In this document: positions 33,950-43,194 of the stretch, piece by piece
How positions within the stretch are numbered: the stretch's first letter is position 1
How the letters are laid out: every line of letters begins with the position of its first letter
Source: Symsagittifera roscoffensis
Lineage: Eukaryota; Xenacoelomorpha; Acoela; Convolutidae
DNA: 64,000 bases
Direction of reading: 5' to 3'
Assembly: GCF_963678635.1 (NCBI RefSeq)
Contig: NC_087065.1
Location: forward strand, 64,478,553-64,542,552
Program-made: the position numbers and the translations under genes
The notes under the pieces: model-generated
The model's input: the letters and a program-made list of their open reading frames with translations, nothing else
What the model was told of the DNA's origin: nothing
The model's database searches: none

Positions 33950-34950
33950 TCTTTCGGAATGCACCACTCTTTAGGCGGTGGGATGTGCGGCTTTAGTTTT
34001 TTATAGTTTGCCGCGCGTTCAGTACTCAAGCGATAGAACCTGCCATGTTGGTGAATTTCTGTGATCAAAAAGGCTCCCCTAAAATTTTTCAGTAATTTCA
34101 TGGTACGTTTTGTTGGGATAGTAGTTTGAAAAACCCAGACTTTTTGACCTAATTCTTACGGTTTTACCCCCAGGTCTTTCTCATTGTTTTTCTTCCGCTG
34201 ACGCACTTGGGCATGGCGTTGTTCCAGCTGCGTTGATCATTTAACTCTTGTTGTTTCATTATGAGTTATCTCACGTACAATTGCCGTGAAGTTTTTTGTC
34301 TTTTATATTCCGGGTAGAAGACTATCAATGTCATCGTTTTCTCCTTTCCGTCAATATCACGAATGTACTGATGCAATGGTTGCATGTTATGTGCTTTTAA
34401 ATGCTCCTACTACCTGAGGTAGATACTTTTTTTCAGTCTGTCCTGTATCTAGAGCAAAATAGACTCAGCATGTTGACTATCTTCCTGTTCTGTCTTTCCA
34501 CTAATCCAATTGTCCGCGGACAAAAAATTTTAGAATGACCTTGAGCGATGGTTCATTGTTTCATAAATTGTTTTGTCAGTTTTCCTTCGAAGGCTTTGCG
34601 AGGGATGGGTGATTGTTTCATTAATTTTTTTGTCAGGTCGTCTACGGAAGTTTTGCGTTTTCTGATTGAGAAGTAACGGGTTAACCGTATCTCGGGATCC
34701 GATGTGTTATGAAGTGGTGGCATGTCTTTTCCGCAGCCGCTGTTTGACATGGTACTGCCTCAGCTACTTTTGTGAATTCATCTATGAGCGATAATATTTG
34801 ATTGTATCCTGAACCTGTCATGCAGATATGTGGGAGATCTATCTGTACAGTTTCATTGAACTCTGAGCTCTCGACTGATTTCATAGTAAATTTTCTTATT
34901 CTGGGTTCTTTTACTTGTAGGCACGGTATGCATGCCTTGATCCAATTTAT
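33950..34950 (-). pseudogene. pol: Integrase remnant, copy 2
   Basis: Minus-strand translation gives the second half of the zinc-binding module (WIKACIPCLQVKEPR), the first catalytic Asp region (VQIDLPHICMT...SGYNQILSLIDEFTK), the catalytic Glu region (GLVERQNRKIVNMLSLFCS) and a GPY/F-type C-terminus (GQKVWVFQTTIPTKRTMK, then GRFYRLSTERAANYKKLKPH). This is typical Ty3/gypsy integrase order. The region between the first Asp and the Glu is scrambled by frameshifts and an internal duplication (LTKKLMKQ and LTKQFMKQ, about 34,640-34,560). The upstream end stops at about 34,950 against LINE-like DNA. The protein clearly belongs to the same family as the integrase at 52,967-54,541. Confidence 0.85.
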
Positions 34951-35240
34951 TCAAATTTTACATTAATGATTTTGAAACCAAATTATGCAGTATGCCGACG
35001 ACTGCTTACTACTGAAATCTAGCAAAGAAACGGCTTCAGCTTTATCGGAAATACAAAAACTATTAAACAGTTTAACAGCATTTTTCTAGAGCCATAATAT
35101 TCTGCTGAACGCTTTAAAAACCAAATTTTCACTTTTTTGCAAAAAAGGACATTTGTCTCAAAAAAGTTGAAATTTAATTGTTGCAAATTAGGCAATTCAG
35201 AAAAAAACATAAGCCAATTACCGAGGAACGTATACCAATA
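34946..35240 (+). pseudogene. LINE (non-LTR) reverse transcriptase fragment
   Basis: Plus-strand translation gives FKFYINDFETK and, after a one-base frameshift, QYADDCLLLKSSKETASALS followed by EIQKLLNSLTAFF. The YIND and YADD boxes are hallmarks of non-LTR retrotransposon reverse transcriptase, and YADD contains the catalytic Asp pair. Only this middle portion is recognisable, and downstream sequence to about 35,400 is frame-broken. It directly abuts the broken end of the copy 2 integrase. Confidence 0.75.
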
Positions 35241-37059
35241 TGTGTTTAGAACTAAATTCTCAGGTCAATTTTGTCTCACGAAAATTGGCCAAAGGCATTA
35301 AAACGTTTGATGTTAAAGAAGAAAATTCACCTAAGTTGTCATGAAAGCGCTTATCCAATTCCTTGTTATTAGTCATTTTGATCGCTCGCTTTTTCCCCTG
35401 TAGTATAAAGGAGTCGCTCATAAATTCATCCGAATATCAGCTGAGCTAGCCAATAAAAAAAATTTTGTTTGCCGATATTGCAACAGATCATCGTTTCTTA
35501 TAAGAAACCAAGAAAAGAATATAATCATGAAAACCCGTATTGAAGTTAAATGTTTGATTTACTTGCATGTATATAGCCGAGGTGATAAAAAAAAATTTTG
35601 TGCCAAAATCCAGTTTGATGCAGTAAAATAAGACATCAATGAAAAAACATCTGATATCATCAATAAAAATAATAGGTTACTTTTTTCCTCAATTAATTTT
35701 TCCACATCGCTGCTACAAAATGGATTTCACTCAAAAAATACATCCAAAAAATTGATTTTATGACATCAAAATTCAAAAAACTATGAGGATAAAGCATCTG
35801 GAAGATAACAAAAAAGTGTGCTGGCATGAATTTTGTTTGATTTATTTTATTTTTTTCTCATTTTTTTAAACCTATTCAATCAATTACGTTTTTCTGTAAG
35901 GTATAGGTAGTATTTTTTGCACACTCATAAAATTATTTTTTTTCCCTCTCTGGTGTCCGTTTTTTTCTTGTTTCATTGTGTTTTTTCCTGTTAATTTTTA
36001 TTGTCTTTGTGTTTCGTTTTCCAATAGTTTCTCTACTTTTTTGTCTCTGGTGGCTGTGTCAAGTCGGTGACATAGGCACCGTGTCCGAAAGCGTCCGAGA
36101 GAAATTTCTGAAAATTTCTTCAAAAAAATGGTCACTGGTACTCTAGAATGACCGTAGCTGCGTCAAGTCGGTTCGATATTGTAGTAATGATGTCCTGAAA
36201 ACACCAACGATAGTCGCTCTGTAAAAGCTCTGTACTATTTAATAGTCGCTCTGTAAAAGTCACAATTGATGTTAAAAAAATGGTCTCTATAACTATTGGC
36301 TCAAGGGTCAAGGACAACTGTTTTATGGACAACGGTCGAGGGCAACTCAGTCGAAAATCACTACAGCTCAAGGTCCACTACCATAAAACCACTGCCCCAC
36401 TCTAGATGCAAAAAAATAAACCTATTTCTAGGTCTCAAAATAACTAAAGCACGTGACGAACATCGAAAACGGAGAAGCAACCTTAATCAACCAACATTCG
36501 TTTTTTTTAGAAAGCGCTCAGTTGATCCGTTTTAGATGAATCAACCTTAGCTCTCCTGACCTTAATCTTATAGAAGTTTTACCTCAATTTCGCCGTACCT
36601 CAACAAAACTAGAAGTAATCTACTCAAGTAACCAAAACTCAAGTTCTCATACTCTAGACTTCAAATCTCGAATCAACTCCAGGCACGATCAAGTAAATTA
36701 GGTATAACTCAAGAACTTTTGTAAAGTAGTACTCAAGAAGTTTTCGTAACAATGTTACTCAAGTAAGTTATGAACGAAGATCATTTCTTATAAAATGTGG
36801 AACTATGTCCAAACAATGTTGTAATTATGTCCAACGTCAGGTTTATAAAAACCACATAAAACGATCTACAGACGTTGAATCATCATAAAAGACCATTAAG
36901 TGGTTCTAAACAAAAAACAAAATCATTGCGCCAATCAATTTTAAGCATAATTACGTTAGAGTTTCGCAAATTTTACTCATCCTGAAATTTCTGAGATTAG
37001 ACACCTTACCTAGCGTTTCCTTATGTTAACTTATCAGTTTTACAATTTTTTCGATTGAC
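35241..37059. other. AT-rich stretch without a recognised gene
   Basis: Long A- and T-runs, short frames on both strands and no recognisable motif. It probably contains the decayed remainder of the LINE and the region downstream of the Penelope-like element. I see no tRNA, promoter or satellite landmark here. Confidence 0.5.
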
Positions 37060-37430
37060 ATGTTCGATACTCTGAACCAAAACTGTTTTTGGACTTAACT
37101 CTAAGTATTAGTTTTCTACTCCTGAACTCATCCGTCGTGTTGATCCCTGGCCTCAGTTTCCTAATAAGCTTCAATGTTAGGAGTTTCAATGCGTTTGTTT
37201 GACTGGTATATTATCTCCCAAATCAACTGAACTGCGGTTACTTCCTACCCAAACTGCCGTATGTGTATGCCTACAAGCGAGTTTTGTTTCTATCTCCTCA
37301 AATTTTTTGGTCAAATGTTGAACAGTTTTCCAACATAGGTGAAATTATTTCTACAACAAGACAGGTTTTAGACCAAATTGGATTTCAGATCTCGGGAGAA
37401 TGACGACTTAAGCGAGGGACAAACGATGAT
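37060..37430 (-). pseudogene. GIY-YIG endonuclease remnant of the Penelope-like element
   Basis: A single minus-strand frame with several stops reads RVRSITNPRVVFTTRN and CPSLKSSFSRDLKSNLV, then FTYVGKLFNI (the YVG of the GIY-YIG core), SLVGIHIRQFG, IWEIIYQSNKRIE, PNIEAY and DQHDG. The succession of YVG, VG-H, W-E-I and E-A blocks is that of the GIY-YIG fold in Penelope-like elements. The premature stops mean it is inactive. Confidence 0.75.
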
Positions 37431-37786
37431 AATATTCCGGGTCGTAAACACAACTCGTGGGTTGGTGATGCTGCGCACCCTGTTTGCAAACAACCTACTT
37501 TGATTTCCTCGTTATTGAAGCAGGAGCATTGGGGGTTTCTCGTTTCGCTTGTCATTCGATGCTCGAGTTGCCGTCTCATTTGGTAATAATTCTACCCCAA
37601 GAAATTTGCTTGATGTTTCCGACTCAACTTTGGATGACCACTCCTCTGCGAACTGATTTTTCCTTCCATTGATATCTATTGTTCATCATTGCTTCATGGT
37701 GAAATTCCCATGTAGATGTGCTCCTAAAAATCTTCTGCACCGTACCGTCTTCTATATTTTTCTTGTATTGCTGTGGTGCGCAACTT

Positions 37787-39400
37787 CTAAAGTTGAAAAT
37801 CGTAAGTGTATCCGTTGGTTTTTGGTACTATCCACCTAACTTGCTTGTTGCCATCTAAACTTAAATTAAAGTCTGAAAAAGTCAACTCACCGTTCCCATT
37901 AGGTGTTTCATGTGTGTACTGTAAATTAGGGTGCAAATGGTTGGCAGCTTGCAATACCACGCTCAGGTTGCCTTGAGGAGTCCTCACAATATGGTCTAGA
38001 TATCGTAGAAAAAGCTTTATACCTGTTATGACCAGCTCAAATTCACGCCTCTCATTAAAAAACTTGCAAAACCAGACTTTTTCTGACATGCCTTCATAAC
38101 CTTTATCCAGAAATTTTATGATACTAAATCAAACAATCCTCACATTCTACTGCCATGGTTCTGAAAGTCATCTTGCCATTGCAGTTTGGGCATTTTCCTT
38201 TCTTGTACTTTAGGATATCAATTTGAGGAATTTTATAATACTAAATCAAACAATCCTCACATTCCACTGCCATGGTTCTGAAGGTCATCTTTCCATTACA
38301 GTTTGGGCATTTTCCGTTCATGTACTTTAGGATATCAATTTTTTGAGGAATGTTCATTGCCAGAACCTTCCCATAGTCTTTCAATCAAAGGCTTGTCAGA
38401 ATGACTGCCGGGGATGCACCCACTGCCAATCCATTGCCTTTAGGAGTCCTCACAATATAGTCTAGATATCGTAGAAAAAGCTTTATACCTGTTATGACCA
38501 GCTCAAATTCACGCCTCTCATTAAAAAACTTGCAAAACCAGACTTTTTTTCTGACATGCCTTCATAACCTTTATCCAGAAATTTTATAACACTAAATCAA
38601 ACAATCCTCACATTCCACTGCCATGGTTCTGAAAAACCTCTTTTCATTGCAGTTTGGGCATTTTCCGTTCATGTACTTTAGGATATCAATCTTTTGAGGA
38701 ATGTTCATAGCCAGAACCTTCCCATAGTCTTTCAATCAAAGGCTTGTCAGAATGACTGCCAGGGATGCACCCATGGCCAATCCATCCTCCTGTACATACC
38801 AAGTATCGTTGCACTTAAAATGGACATGACTAACAGCCATGTATAAAAGGCGTTTCAATTTGTTTCTTGACAAATTTTTTAAGAGCAATGTCAATGGCCT
38901 CTTTGAGTGGAACATTTGTGTACAGGCTTTTCATATCCAAAAAAATAATCTCTTTTCAGAGTCTAATTTGGTATTCTTTGCTGCTTCAGTGTTAGTCTCA
39001 AAATTTGCATCCTCGATTTTATCAAATATTTTGGCTAGTGTTTCATTCAATTTCTCATATGATCATGGGATAGTCAGGACAGATTTTAGAGGTGTATTCT
39101 TCTTATGTACTTCAGCCATTCCATAAAATCTTTCAATTTGACCACCAGTTGACCTCAACCTCGCAAATAAGCCATTGGCAATCTCATTTTTTGTTCATGG
39201 CCAGTAGTTTGTTGTTTAATTTTTCTCATTTTTTGAACAACTGAATCATTCAAGTTATCTAGTCTCTCAAATTGATCTGAACCTAGCAATTGGGTCAGTT
39301 TTGCTCCAAATATGGATTTCTTTATGACGCAAAACCCAATTCGCTTATGAAAAGGTTTAGCCAGTAGTTCGTTGTTTTTAAGATATTTTCTAGCTTTTCA
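37787..39400 (-). pseudogene. Penelope-like reverse transcriptase with embedded zinc finger
   Basis: Minus-strand pieces read KRIGFCVIKKSIFGAKLTQL, STGGQIERFYGMAEVHKKN, LNETLAKIFDKIEDA, DGLAMGASLAVI (motif B-like) and FLRYLDHIVRT (the YxDD catalytic box, decayed to YLDH). Then come LHPNLQYTHETPNGNGELTF and QVRWIVPKTN near the thumb. Between motif B and the catalytic box lies a Cys/His-rich segment (GKCPNCNEK then AVECEDCLI) resembling a PHD or RING-type zinc finger. The second catalytic Asp is replaced by His, so the enzyme is dead. Confidence 0.75.
37973..38790. repeat. Partial tandem duplication inside the Penelope-like RT
   Basis: A segment of about 0.35-0.47 kb is present twice. The block AGGAGTCCTCACAATAT...TCTAGATATCG occurs near 37,977 and 38,445, and CATAGTCTTTCAATCAAAGG near 38,370 and 38,728. 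A shorter part, ACTAAATCAAACAATCCTCA...GGATATCAAT, occurs three times, near 38,120, 38,240 and 38,592. The duplicated part carries the zinc-finger coding region. Confidence 0.9.
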
Positions 39401-39411
39401 CATCCCACATC

Positions 39412-39700
39412 ATGTCGAGTCTGGCGTACTTTTTTGTACACCACTTGGCAGCCGCTTCAATTTCACATAATTTTTTGCCAAGCACGTCTTGCTCCGTCGG
39501 TTCCGACAACAATTATCTATGTCTGCTGAAAATTTCACTGAATTTGTCTCGGACTTTATGTTTAGGCCCCACGGACAGTAATTCCTCCACCCTTCACGAC
39601 AATTTTATCTCATCTAGAACCTTTACTAATTTTCTGTGTATCTTTCCTAGGGGTATGTCATGTCTTTCAGCTAACTTCTCAGATTTCCTAGAATGACTGA
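39412..39700 (-). pseudogene. N-terminal region of the Penelope-like element
   Basis: Minus-strand translation, with two stops, gives RHDIPLGKIHRKLVKVLDEI, GPKHKVRDKFSEIFSR and EQDVLGKKLCEIEAAAKWC. It is a helical, charged region directly upstream of the RT motifs in a compatible frame order, as expected for the N-terminal part of Penelope-like polyproteins. No catalytic motif is expected here. Confidence 0.5.
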
Positions 39701-40654
39701 GGTGTGTGTGGCTAAAACGTTGTCCCTTGCTTGACGCAGAAGATAGTTTATGAACCCCCATTCTCAGGTACCATGAAAAATAACTGTAAACAAATAGTTA
39801 TTAAATTGGTATGTTTGTATTTTCTCAGAAAAAAGGCGATATTGGTTATTGTTAAATCTCGTCAACTATTTTGCATAATTCAATTAACTTTTCCGCAAAA
39901 GTTTTATTCTGAAAAAAATTCTCAGGAACGTCGGTGGTAAAATGCACTATGTTCATTGCACTGCAGGCCTCGAGAAACAAAAAATCGCAAGGCGCTAACA
40001 TTGCAAATCTCAAAATGCAAAATTCCCATTTTTTTTCAAGTTTTTCGTCCTTCTGCTGGCTTTCTGCTGCTACCCGCTTCGCCTGTGACCTGCAAGGTCT
40101 GCGAAGGTCTTCTCTTGTTGCTTCTTCTTTTGCTAATCAGCTCGGACAACCGCTTCTTGTGCTCCCATACCAGGCGTAAAGCCTTTATTTCCAGTTCGTG
40201 TTGTTGGTAGAGCTCGTTGTACCCTTCGATGATCTCGCGCTGACTTTTCTGCTTTTATTTGGAGACTAGAAGTTTTTCCATCGAGCTGATCAGATTACCC
40301 ACCTTTATCAGTTCCTTCAATAGGTTTGTGGCATCTTCCTTCGACAGTATAGGATGGCTCGAAGGTCCTTTCTGTCTTCTACATACTTAATGAGAAATCC
40401 GATTCGGCTAGAAGAGAATCTGTTCGTTCTAGGATTTGTCAGAGAGTTTGTTGATAACGTCGTTCCACAACACTAGAAAAACTTCTCCCCTCGGTAGTCT
40501 TCTATCGAACAAGTTCAACAGATTATTGGCCTTATGACTTGGCTGTGGTTCAACGCTAGGCCTGTTACGGCTTTGAAATGCCCGAAAACTTTCTCTTTTC
40601 ATCTGCGTCAAGGCTTTTCACGCTGTGCGAAAGAAAACTGGCTACCACAATAGG
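39701..40654. other. Interval without a recognised gene
   Basis: Short frames on both strands, a few A/T-rich stretches and no motif that I recognise. The right part (40,600-40,654) may already belong to the following direct repeat, since it is weakly similar to 62,075-62,127. Confidence 0.4.
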
Positions 40655-42016
40655 TCGATTGTGGTTGTCCTTGTGACCCTTCCCGCTACTCCTTGCACTG
40701 CTTACCGGGTCAGTCTTTCGCTTTCTTCCCAGGACCCTTCCAGGTTGAGCGCAAATTGAGCACAATTCCAATCGTAATGATCGTGTTTGATAAGAGCGCC
40801 TGTAACAACAATATATCTAACAACAACAATATGGCTGCCACAATATGGATCGTTCCCCGCATATAAGCATCAGAATGTGAGTAAAAAATAGCTAAGTTTT
40901 TTTTCAAAAAAATTTTCACTTCCCTTCGTCATCAAAATTTCGAATAGGCAAAGTAAGTTATGGACAAATGGGTTAGTTCGGTTGGCGACGTTCCCATTCA
41001 TAATGTCTCTTAGTCCACGATCTGCGCTCTCGTATCCATTGTTCATGCTATGTGTCGGGAACAAGACAACTCAACTCAAGTTCGATATCTACGGACAAGT
41101 TGCGAATTCCGGCAATTGTTATATCGGCCATTCAAATTCTTGCTTTTGGCATTTTAATTGCCGCGAGAAACTTGAAAATGGAGAGGCCGAATGAAAATTT
41201 AGAAAAATTCCATTTGAATCTGTAAATTTCGCCCGGAAGTACATATTGCGGAAAATAAAGCTAGGTTCTAAAACGATTGTCAAGCGTCTAAACACAGCTC
41301 TACATTCTTTTCACCGTCTCTGCCAAAGCCAGTTCTTTTGGTGGTCTTTCTAACATCTCAGTATCCCCAGACCACGAGGTCACTCTTAAAAACAGGGCTA
41401 CTACACATTTATCATATTACTATTGCTTTTGTTCAGTAAATAAAAATCATCATCTCCATCGAAGATGGATCAACCCTTTTCCTCAACTCCAAGCTTCTCA
41501 TAACCTGAAAACGAGTTTAGATATTATTAATTCAATTCAGGACATGACCAGAAGCTAAAAGTTCATAAAAACAGAGAGTTACAGTTTTCTCCCGAGACCC
41601 CTCCGGATTCTGGAATCCGGGCAAATAACATTCTTATTTCTTCCCGGAAGGCTGGACACGTCGTCTCAATACCCTTCCTGTTTCGCGGAATTCATGTTGT
41701 GACAATTGTAGCGGAACAATCGGTACAACTTGGTCTAATTCAATCTCGATATGTATTCACAATTGCCGTTCACCATTTTTCTCAACGAATTCGGGTTTTT
41801 CGACGTTTCAGTTGTCGCGAAATCTCAAATTGTTACGTGTCGTTCATGCTCAAATCAAAATTATAAAAATCAAAGTCCAAATTAATCATTTCTGATTCGT
41901 TAAATTGAACAATTAACACCGTTAACTCGTAAAAACCATCAATCTTCCCAGTCAGATGCAACCATAAAAATTGGAATCCAAACTTGAATTTTGACATATT
42001 CTGTTCGAACGTCACA
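40655..42016. repeat. Left copy of a 1.36-kb direct repeat (possible LTR)
   Basis: Matches 62,128-63,513 in the same orientation from TCGATTGTGGTTGTCC to GAACGTCACA. Landmarks include ATGGCTGCCACAATATGGAT, GTTAGTTCGGTTGGCGACGT and CCAGTCAGATGCAAC. It has a roughly 100-bp segment (41,189-41,290) that the right copy lacks. The pair brackets the gag-to-extra-gene region, which suggests LTRs. The minus-strand reading starts with TG at 42,016, but the other end does not show a clear CA, and no target duplication or primer-binding site was found. Confidence 0.85.
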
Positions 42017-43194
42017 TACGCCCCTGACAGCCCGGTTAAGGTCCTCATTGAGTCTCGTAGTCTTCATCAAAATGATACAGCGCCATCAAACAGAATTTAC
42101 AAAATGCATCAAATCACTTTTATCCACATCACATCGACTCACTGCAGAATACAAACGGCATCATACACACTGTTATAGACTTCCAAACTCTTTTACTAAT
42201 CTGCATTTTCGAGGATATGGCTTAAGATAAAACATCTTTTCTGACTCCCAACGTCAATGTCCTGATTCAAAACTTTTTCTCCAAGGTTTAAAAAGTGTTG
42301 GGACGCAGGTCGGTCCTGCCAACCAACAAACTAAAATTATCCTACTATGCTTCTTCCTTTCGGAAATTTAGTTGTCATTGGTCTTGAATATTGAAAATAA
42401 AAAAATCGGTGGCTGGAAGAAACAATGAAATAATCTTCCTCTTCAAGAGATTACTCAAGCCTTTCATATCACCACAAAGTGATCAGTCATCTTAGTTGAT
42501 TAAAAACAAACATGCAGGCTAAAATATTTAATACACTCCACTCAAGCCTCTGTAAATAAAAAAGTAAGTGTCTCTAAAATCACAATGCAAATTTATAGAT
42601 GCAACAATTTCTTTAAGCTTTAAAATTCAACTAAAAATTTTCCTTTCAGTCTCAATTGCAAGCTGCGTTGCTTTGTTTCTCATTTGAGTTTTTGGCACAC
42701 AAAACAATTTTGAGTTTTAACATCTTCTCATTCAAAACTCCTCTGCTCGCTTCTTTGTTCTCGTCGTTTAGAAGTTCTAAAATTTCTCATTTCTTCTAAT
42801 TTTTCTTGTTTTTGCGTCTTGCTTTTCGGCTGTTTGTCATTGTTTCATCTCCTCCTCCTGCGACACCGACTCTGCGCTCTCAATTTCCGTGTCTTGCAAT
42901 ACATCGGTGACTTTTCTGATGCTGTTGGAGGCAGTCCTTCAACACTTCTACTCTTCTACTCTTTGTTTGCAACCAGGTAGATGATCAACGTTAGTTTCCT
43001 TGTTTCAGCAGAAGCTGTTGTGGAGGCACAACGTCATGTTTCTCTCCAAGTCTTCCTTCAACATTTCTTCTCTTTCTCTCCCGTCACATTAACTTGTTCT
43101 ATACATCCGCTTCACTGCGGTGGTCACTGCATTCCGATGAGTTACAAAAGCTCGCTTGAAAATCTCCTGCTCCAATGTCCAGCTGATACGCACT
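42017..43194. other. Region downstream of the extra gene, nothing recognised
   Basis: AT-rich sequence between the last recognisable coding frame of the extra gene and the left direct repeat. If the repeats are LTRs, this is the 3' untranslated part, where a polypurine tract would be expected next to 42,017. I could not identify one with confidence. Confidence 0.35.

Larger units (their letters stand above)
29545..34950 (-). mobile_element. Copy 2 of the gypsy-type composite element, degraded
   Basis: Read from high to low coordinates the region holds decayed integrase (34,950-33,950), a spacer with a conserved acidic tail motif (to about 33,630), a possible macro-domain remnant (33,350-32,990), a coiled coil (32,400-32,270), an SGNH-like domain (31,830-31,375) and a linker (30,350-29,576). 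The satellite then starts at 29,544. Copy 1 has the same order and strand at 54.5-49.2 kb. The 5' end is cut at about 34,950 by LINE-like sequence. A 0.9-kb insertion at 30,462-31,373 splits the SGNH-linker region. Stops and frameshifts are frequent throughout, so this is a dead copy. Confidence 0.75.
37060..39700 (-). mobile_element. Penelope-like retroelement, degraded
   Basis: From high to low coordinates the minus strand holds an N-terminal region (39,700-39,400), reverse transcriptase (39,400-37,790), a linker and a GIY-YIG nuclease-like tail (37,430-37,060). The RT-to-GIY-YIG order is the defining layout of Penelope-like elements. Frameshifts, stops and a partial tandem duplication (37,973-38,790) break the coding region. 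No terminal repeats are evident. Confidence 0.8.

Noticed and set aside
35241-37059. Host gene in the AT-rich interval
   Set aside because: Only short frames on both strands with no motif, and no splice pattern that could be trusted.
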